From NCBI GenBank assembly GCA_028708195.1, contig JAQVZK010000069.1, forward strand, positions 1-9,425: a stretch of 9,425 bases of DNA, written 5' to 3'. The stretch is from Desulfovibrio sp. (GTDB taxonomy: Bacteria > Desulfobacterota > Desulfovibrionia > Desulfovibrionales > Desulfovibrionaceae). The notes beneath the pieces are model-generated. The model made no database searches. It saw only the letters and a list, made by a program, of their open reading frames with translations, and was not told where the DNA came from. A program made the translations under genes and the position numbers. Below are positions 5,448-9,425 of the stretch, one piece after another (position 1 is the stretch's first letter; every line of letters starts with the position of its first letter).

Positions 5448-8400
5448 AGATCCTCCTGTTCATTACCGGTAGAGTCTTTGCCGGCGTTGGGATCTGTCTT
5501 GCCCTGAAGTTTCAGGGACGTCTGCATGATTATTTTAAAGAAGTAAGGCACGAAGAGCGTTGCAATGCACGTGGCCGCCAACATGCCCCCGATAACCGCC
5601 GTCCCCAGGGCGTGGCGGCTGTTGGCGCCAGCGCCTGTGCTGATGGCCAGGGGCACGCAGCCCAGAATAAAGGCCAGGGAGGTCATGATGATGGGCCTGA
5701 AGCGCAAGCGTGAGGCAAAGCTCGCCGCCGAATCAAGGCTGCGCCCGCCACGCCAGGCTTCTACCGCGAATTCCACGATAAGAATGGCGTTTTTGGCCGC
5801 AAGCCCCACCAGGGTAACCAGGGCTACCTGAAAGTAAACGTCGTTGGAAAGCCCGCGTGCCCAGGTCGCCACCAGCGCGCCAAACACGCCAAAGGGCACG
5901 GCCGTGAGCACCGAAAGGGGCAGGGCCCACGATTCGTACTGGGCCGCCAGAATCAGAAAGACCATGACAAGAGCCAGCACAAAGATGGTTGAGGTGTCTG
6001 TGCTCGCCAGTTTTTCCTGCAGGGCCGAACCCACCCAGCCCAGATTGTAGTCTGTGGGCAGAATGGCCTTGGCCGCGACTTCCATCTGGTCGAGAGCCTG
6101 CCCCGACGAGAATCCGGGCGCAGGCGAGCCCATAATATGGGCAGCCGGGAAGACGTTATACCGTTCCACAACCTGAGGTGCGGTGCGACGCTCAAGGGTC
6201 ATAACCGCAGTCAGGGGAATCATTTCGCCTTTTTTATTGGGCACATACACGTCACCCAGGTCTTCGGGCAAGAGGCGGTACTGGGCCTCGGACTGCAGAC
6301 GCACCTGGAAGGTACGGCCCATATAGTTGAAGTCGTTCACATAGGCGCCGCCAAAGGTGCCGCCCATAGCCGTGAACACATCATTGATCTCGATGCCCAT
6401 AGCCAGGCAGCGCTCGCGGTCAAGATTGGCGAACAACTGGGGCGAACCGGTGGAGAACAGGTTACGCACCATGCCGATGGCCGGGTATTTGCGCTTGCCA
6501 TCGGCGTCTGCCGACATGACTTCACGCACCAGCACGTTGGTCTGGTTTTCCAGATCCTGCAAGCTGCCGGTACCACGCATCTGAATATAGCCTTCAAAAC
6601 CGCCCGTGGTGCTCATGCCGCTGATGGGCGGGGGCGCAAAGCCCATGACCACCGCTTCGGGCTGCATGACTGTCACCGCGCCCACTGTCTGCAGCACGGC
6701 CTCTGAAGACATTTCAGGGCTCTTGCGCTCGCCCCAGGGTTTGAGCAGGGCAAAGAAGGTACCGTAGTTACTTTTAACGGAAACGGACGTGATATCCAGC
6801 CCCGCCAGGGTGCCGATACTCTGCACAGCAGGATTTTTGAGCAGGAATTCGCTGAGGACCTTGTTGACGGCTGTGGTGCGGTGCTGCGAAGCGCCGTCAT
6901 CCAGAATGGTCATGCCCAAAATGTAGCCCTGGTCTTCGTTGGGCACGAGCCCACCGGGAACCACCCTGAGCAGCCACACGCAGATGACGATCATGAGGGC
7001 GAACAAAGGCAGGGCACGCATGCTGGATGCCTTGAGAAAATCGACGATATGAACGTAACCGTTTGTAACTTTATCAAAGAACGTATTGAACCATATAAAG
7101 CCCTTAAGTGGCTTATAGTCATGGCTGTGCGGCTTGAGCAGCAGCGCGCAGAGTGCGGGTGTGAGCGTCAGTGCCACAACACCCGACAGAACCACCGACA
7201 CCGAAATGGTGATGGCGAACTGCTTGTACATCTGGCCGGCGAGACCACCCATGAAGGATACGGGAATAAACACGGCGCAGAGCACGAGCACAATGGCCAC
7301 GATGGGGGCCGTGACCTCGTTCATGGCTTTGGCCGTGGCCTCCTTGGGCGGCAGGTGCTCCGTGGTCATGATACGTTCCACGTTTTCCAGCACCACGATG
7401 GCGTCGTCCACCACAATGCCGATAGAAAGCACCATGGCGAAAAGCGTCAGGGTATTGATGGTATAGCCGAAAGCGTACAGACCCGCGAATGTGCCGATGA
7501 TGGACACAGGCACGGCGATGCAGGGAATAATGGTGGCCCGCCAGCTTTGCAAAAAGACGTACACCACGATGAACACCAGAATCATGGCCTCCATCAGGGT
7601 GGCGAGCACTTCGTGGATGGATTCGAGCACGAAGTCGTTGGTGTTCACAAGGATGGTATAATCAAGCCCGTCGGGCATGGTTGCGCCGATTTCGGCCAGC
7701 TTGTCCAGCACGCGGTCGCCGGTGGCAATGGCGTTGGCTCCGGGCAGCAGATACACTGCTCCCATACGGGCCACGATGCCGTTAAGGCGTGAGGTGACGC
7801 TATAGTCCTTGCCGCCCAGTTCAACGCGGGCCACATCCTTGAGGCGCAGCATGGCGCTGTCGGCCCCGTGACGCACGATGATTTCGCCAAATTCCTCCGG
7901 TGTCACCAGACGGCCCCGGGCGTCAATCTGCCAGGTGAGCTGGGTCGAATCGGGGGAGGGCATTTCGCCAAGGCGGCCGGGAGCGTACTGTGAGTTCTGC
8001 GCCTGAATGGCCGCAGCCACTTCGTTGACCGACAGGCTGTATTTGGCCAGCTTGTCCGGCTGCAGCCAGATACGCATGGCGTAGTCCATACCGCCAAAGA
8101 TGGTCACGTCGCCAACGCCTTCAACGCGTTTGAGCGCGTCCACCGCGTTGATCTGGGCCCAGTTTTGGATATAGACCGGATCGTAGCGGCCATCGGGCGA
8201 AAAGTACGAGAACACCAGCAGCATGGCTGGCGAACGCTTGAGCACGCTTACGCCCTGACGCCGCACCGCTTCGGGCAGCACCGTCTGGGCCAGGTTGACC
8301 TTGTTGTTGACGTTAACAAGGGCCATGTCCGGGTTGGAGCCCAGGGCAAAGTACACGTTGATGCTGCCCGACCCTGAACCCGAGGCCGCCGTGGAAGTCA

Positions 8401-8647
8401 TGTACAGCATGTTTTCCACGCCGTTGATGTTCACTTCCAGAGGAGCCAGCACGGTGGAGGCAATGGTTTCTGCCGAGGCGCCGGGGTAGCTTACGCTGAC
8501 GTTGACAGTGGGCGGCACAAGGTCGGGATACTGCGCAATGGGCAGAGCCCGCATGGCCAGCGCACCCATCAGGGTGATGAGAATGGACAGGACCGCCGAG
8601 AGAATGGGTCTGCGTAAAAAGAAATTCGGCTTTGTGGAAACAGCCAT
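5444..8647 (-). CDS. RND multidrug efflux transporter, HAE-1 family (AcrB/MexB type)
   Basis: A complete 1067-aa inner-membrane proton/drug antiporter, close to the usual 1030-1050 aa. The family works as a trimer that takes amphiphilic compounds from the periplasm and outer leaflet and passes them to the outer-membrane channel. TM1 (about residues 11-31) follows FFLRRP. A large periplasmic porter loop begins with ALPIAQYPDLVPPTVNVSV. TM2-6 cover about 340-500, a second periplasmic loop spans about 565-885, and TM8-12 cover about 886-1040. The proton-relay residues are present: Asp414-Asp415 in TM4 (GIVVDDAIVVLENVER), Lys952 in TM10 (GLAAKNAILIVEF) and Arg984 in TM11 (RFRPIIMTSLAFILG), so the pump should be energised. 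A hydrophilic tail of about 25 residues ends in EQEDL. The start lies 8 nt after the adaptor stop; its weak ribosome site (AAGTAGG) overlaps that stop, suggesting coupling. Exact substrates are unknown. Confidence 0.97.
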   Translation of the reverse strand: MAVSTKPNFFLRRPILSAVLSILITLMGALAMRALPIAQYPDLVPPTVNVSVSYPGASAETIASTVLAPLEVNINGVENMLYMTSTAASGSGSGSINVYFALGSNPDMALVNVNNKVNLAQTVLPEAVRRQGVSVLKRSPAMLLVFSYFSPDGRYDPVYIQNWAQINAVDALKRVEGVGDVTIFGGMDYAMRIWLQPDKLAKYSLSVNEVAAAIQAQNSQYAPGRLGEMPSPDSTQLTWQIDARGRLVTPEEFGEIIVRHGADSAMLRLKDVARVELGGKDYSVTSRLNGIVARMGAVYLLPGANAIATGDRVLDKLAEIGATMPDGLDYTILVNTNDFVLESIHEVLATLMEAMILVFIVVYVFLQSWRATIIPCIAVPVSIIGTFAGLYAFGYTINTLTLFAMVLSIGIVVDDAIVVLENVERIMTTEHLPPKEATAKAMNEVTAPIVAIVLVLCAVFIPVSFMGGLAGQMYKQFAITISVSVVLSGVVALTLTPALCALLLKPHSHDYKPLKGFIWFNTFFDKVTNGYVHIVDFLKASSMRALPLFALMIVICVWLLRVVPGGLVPNEDQGYILGMTILDDGASQHRTTAVNKVLSEFLLKNPAVQSIGTLAGLDITSVSVKSNYGTFFALLKPWGERKSPEMSSEAVLQTVGAVTVMQPEAVVMGFAPPPISGMSTTGGFEGYIQMRGTGSLQDLENQTNVLVREVMSADADGKRKYPAIGMVRNLFSTGSPQLFANLDRERCLAMGIEINDVFTAMGGTFGGAYVNDFNYMGRTFQVRLQSEAQYRLLPEDLGDVYVPNKKGEMIPLTAVMTLERRTAPQVVERYNVFPAAHIMGSPAPGFSSGQALDQMEVAAKAILPTDYNLGWVGSALQEKLASTDTSTIFVLALVMVFLILAAQYESWALPLSVLTAVPFGVFGALVATWARGLSNDVYFQVALVTLVGLAAKNAILIVEFAVEAWRGGRSLDSAASFASRLRFRPIIMTSLAFILGCVPLAISTGAGANSRHALGTAVIGGMLAATCIATLFVPYFFKIIMQTSLKLQGKTDPNAGKDSTGNEQEDL

Positions 8648-8655
8648 ATTTTAAC

Positions 8656-9425
8656 CTACTTCTTGGCCGGGCCTTCCTGAGGCTGCTGGCCCCCTGAAGG
8701 CATTATGCTCACTTGAGAACCGGGACTGGCCTTGATCATGCCTTCGCTGATGATACGTTCGCCGCCCTTGAGCCCTTCAAGCACAAGATACTTGTCGCCA
8801 ACGGACACGCCAATGACAACAGGAATGGTATACACCTTGTCTTCCTTGTCCACGCCCAAGACGAGCGAACCCTTCTGGGTAAGCAGCACGCATTTTTGCG
8901 GGACGAGCACGGCATCCTTGAGGACATCACCGTACATGAACAGACGTACATACTGGCCGGGCATGATGCTGCGGTCGGCATTTTCAAAAACGGCACGCGC
9001 CTTGATAACACCCGTTGTCGGCTGTACCTGGCTGTCGATAAAGGTCACTTCGCCCGTGCCCTTGTACATGCTGCCGTCAAGCAGGCGCAGCTTGGCCCTG
9101 TACCGGCCTTCGGCGGGTAGCACAAGGCGGCCTTCGGTTGCCAGGTTCTGCCGTGTCATGCGTTCGGGCGCGGCAATGGAAAAGTCGATGTACATCGGGT
9201 CGGTCTGGTTCACATAGGTGAGCAGAGAATTGTTGCTGACAAGGTTGCCGGGCGTGTAGTTTTCCTTGCTGCTATAGCCGGAAACAGGGGCCGTAACCTG
9301 GCAGTAGTCCAGATTGATTTTGGCCTCACGCATAGAGGCCTTGGCGCTGTCATACATGGCCAGGGCGTTATCGCGTTCTTTTTGCGACACGGCGTTTTTT
9401 TCATACAGAGGGCGCACCCGCCGCC
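8656..9425 (-). CDS. RND periplasmic adaptor (membrane fusion protein, AcrA/MexA type), 5' part missing
   Basis: The frame is open to the right edge, so the start, the signal/lipidation region and the first half of the hairpin lie outside the window; 255 complete residues are visible. Adaptors of this family bridge the RND transporter and the outer-membrane channel in the periplasm. In order are seen the descending helix of the alpha-hairpin (RPLYEKNAVSQKERDNALAMYDSAKASMREAK, split here as one helix with a typical AVSQ...D turn), the second lipoyl half (LDYCQVTAPVSGY ... PGNLVSNNSLL), the beta-barrel domain (DPMYIDFSIAAPE ... GTGEVTFIDSQVQPTTG ... MPGQYVRLFM) and the membrane-proximal domain (VPQKCVLLTQKG ... 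GLKGGERIISEG). A Gln/Pro-rich end finishes with AKK. The stop TAG lies 8 nt before the transporter ATG. It is the first visible gene of the operon; any regulator or promoter would be beyond the right edge. Confidence 0.95.
   Translation of the reverse strand, partial: RRVRPLYEKNAVSQKERDNALAMYDSAKASMREAKINLDYCQVTAPVSGYSSKENYTPGNLVSNNSLLTYVNQTDPMYIDFSIAAPERMTRQNLATEGRLVLPAEGRYRAKLRLLDGSMYKGTGEVTFIDSQVQPTTGVIKARAVFENADRSIMPGQYVRLFMYGDVLKDAVLVPQKCVLLTQKGSLVLGVDKEDKVYTIPVVIGVSVGDKYLVLEGLKGGERIISEGMIKASPGSQVSIMPSGGQQPQEGPAKK

Noticed and set aside
6881..7792. 303-codon open frame on the plus strand
   Set aside because: It is antisense to the well-conserved RND transporter, and the His/Gly-rich composition is typical of a mirrored frame in GC-rich DNA.

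Overview
The window reads as chromosome of a Gram-negative, moderately GC-rich bacterium. Protein style (a glycosyltransferase family 9 protein opening with VINLTRFGDLLQSQ, and a tripartite RND pump), the outer-membrane genes and a textbook sigma-54 promoter all suggest a Desulfovibrio-type sulfate reducer (Desulfovibrionaceae). That assignment is from recall of protein style, not from a search. Every supported gene lies on the minus strand, so the biological order runs from the right edge to the left edge.

Right half (about 3744-9425): a tightly packed RND multidrug-efflux operon. It holds the 3' part of the periplasmic adaptor (AcrA/MexA type, cut by the window edge), the complete HAE-1 inner-membrane transporter (AcrB/MexB type, 1067 aa) and the complete outer-membrane lipoprotein channel (OprM/NodT type, 535 aa). 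The genes are separated by 8 nt and then overlap by 4 nt (ATGA). A strong intrinsic terminator closes the operon. Together the products would form an envelope-spanning, proton-driven export channel.

Middle (about 2555-3743): a roughly 440-nt gene-free stretch rich in inverted repeats, then a single gene for a 223-aa secreted protein of unknown function. Its C-terminal part looks like a few outer-membrane beta-strands ending in Phe. It is closed by its own strong terminator.

Left (1-2554): a roughly 390-nt gene-free stretch carries a perfect sigma-54 promoter (TGGCAC-N5-TTGC), candidate activator-binding repeats upstream and a leader with a perfect 11-bp hairpin. This unit drives a 391-aa protein with a lysozyme/lytic-transglycosylase-like C-terminal domain and no Sec signal, followed 17 nt later by a family 9 glycosyltransferase that runs off the left edge. 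Sigma-54 control, a non-Sec muramidase-like protein and a glycosyltransferase together suggest a link to an envelope-spanning machine such as the flagellum, but nothing in the window proves it.

No rRNA, tRNA, CRISPR array, insertion sequence or phage gene was seen. The most unusual part is the sigma-54 / lysozyme-like / glycosyltransferase unit; the efflux operon is conventional.
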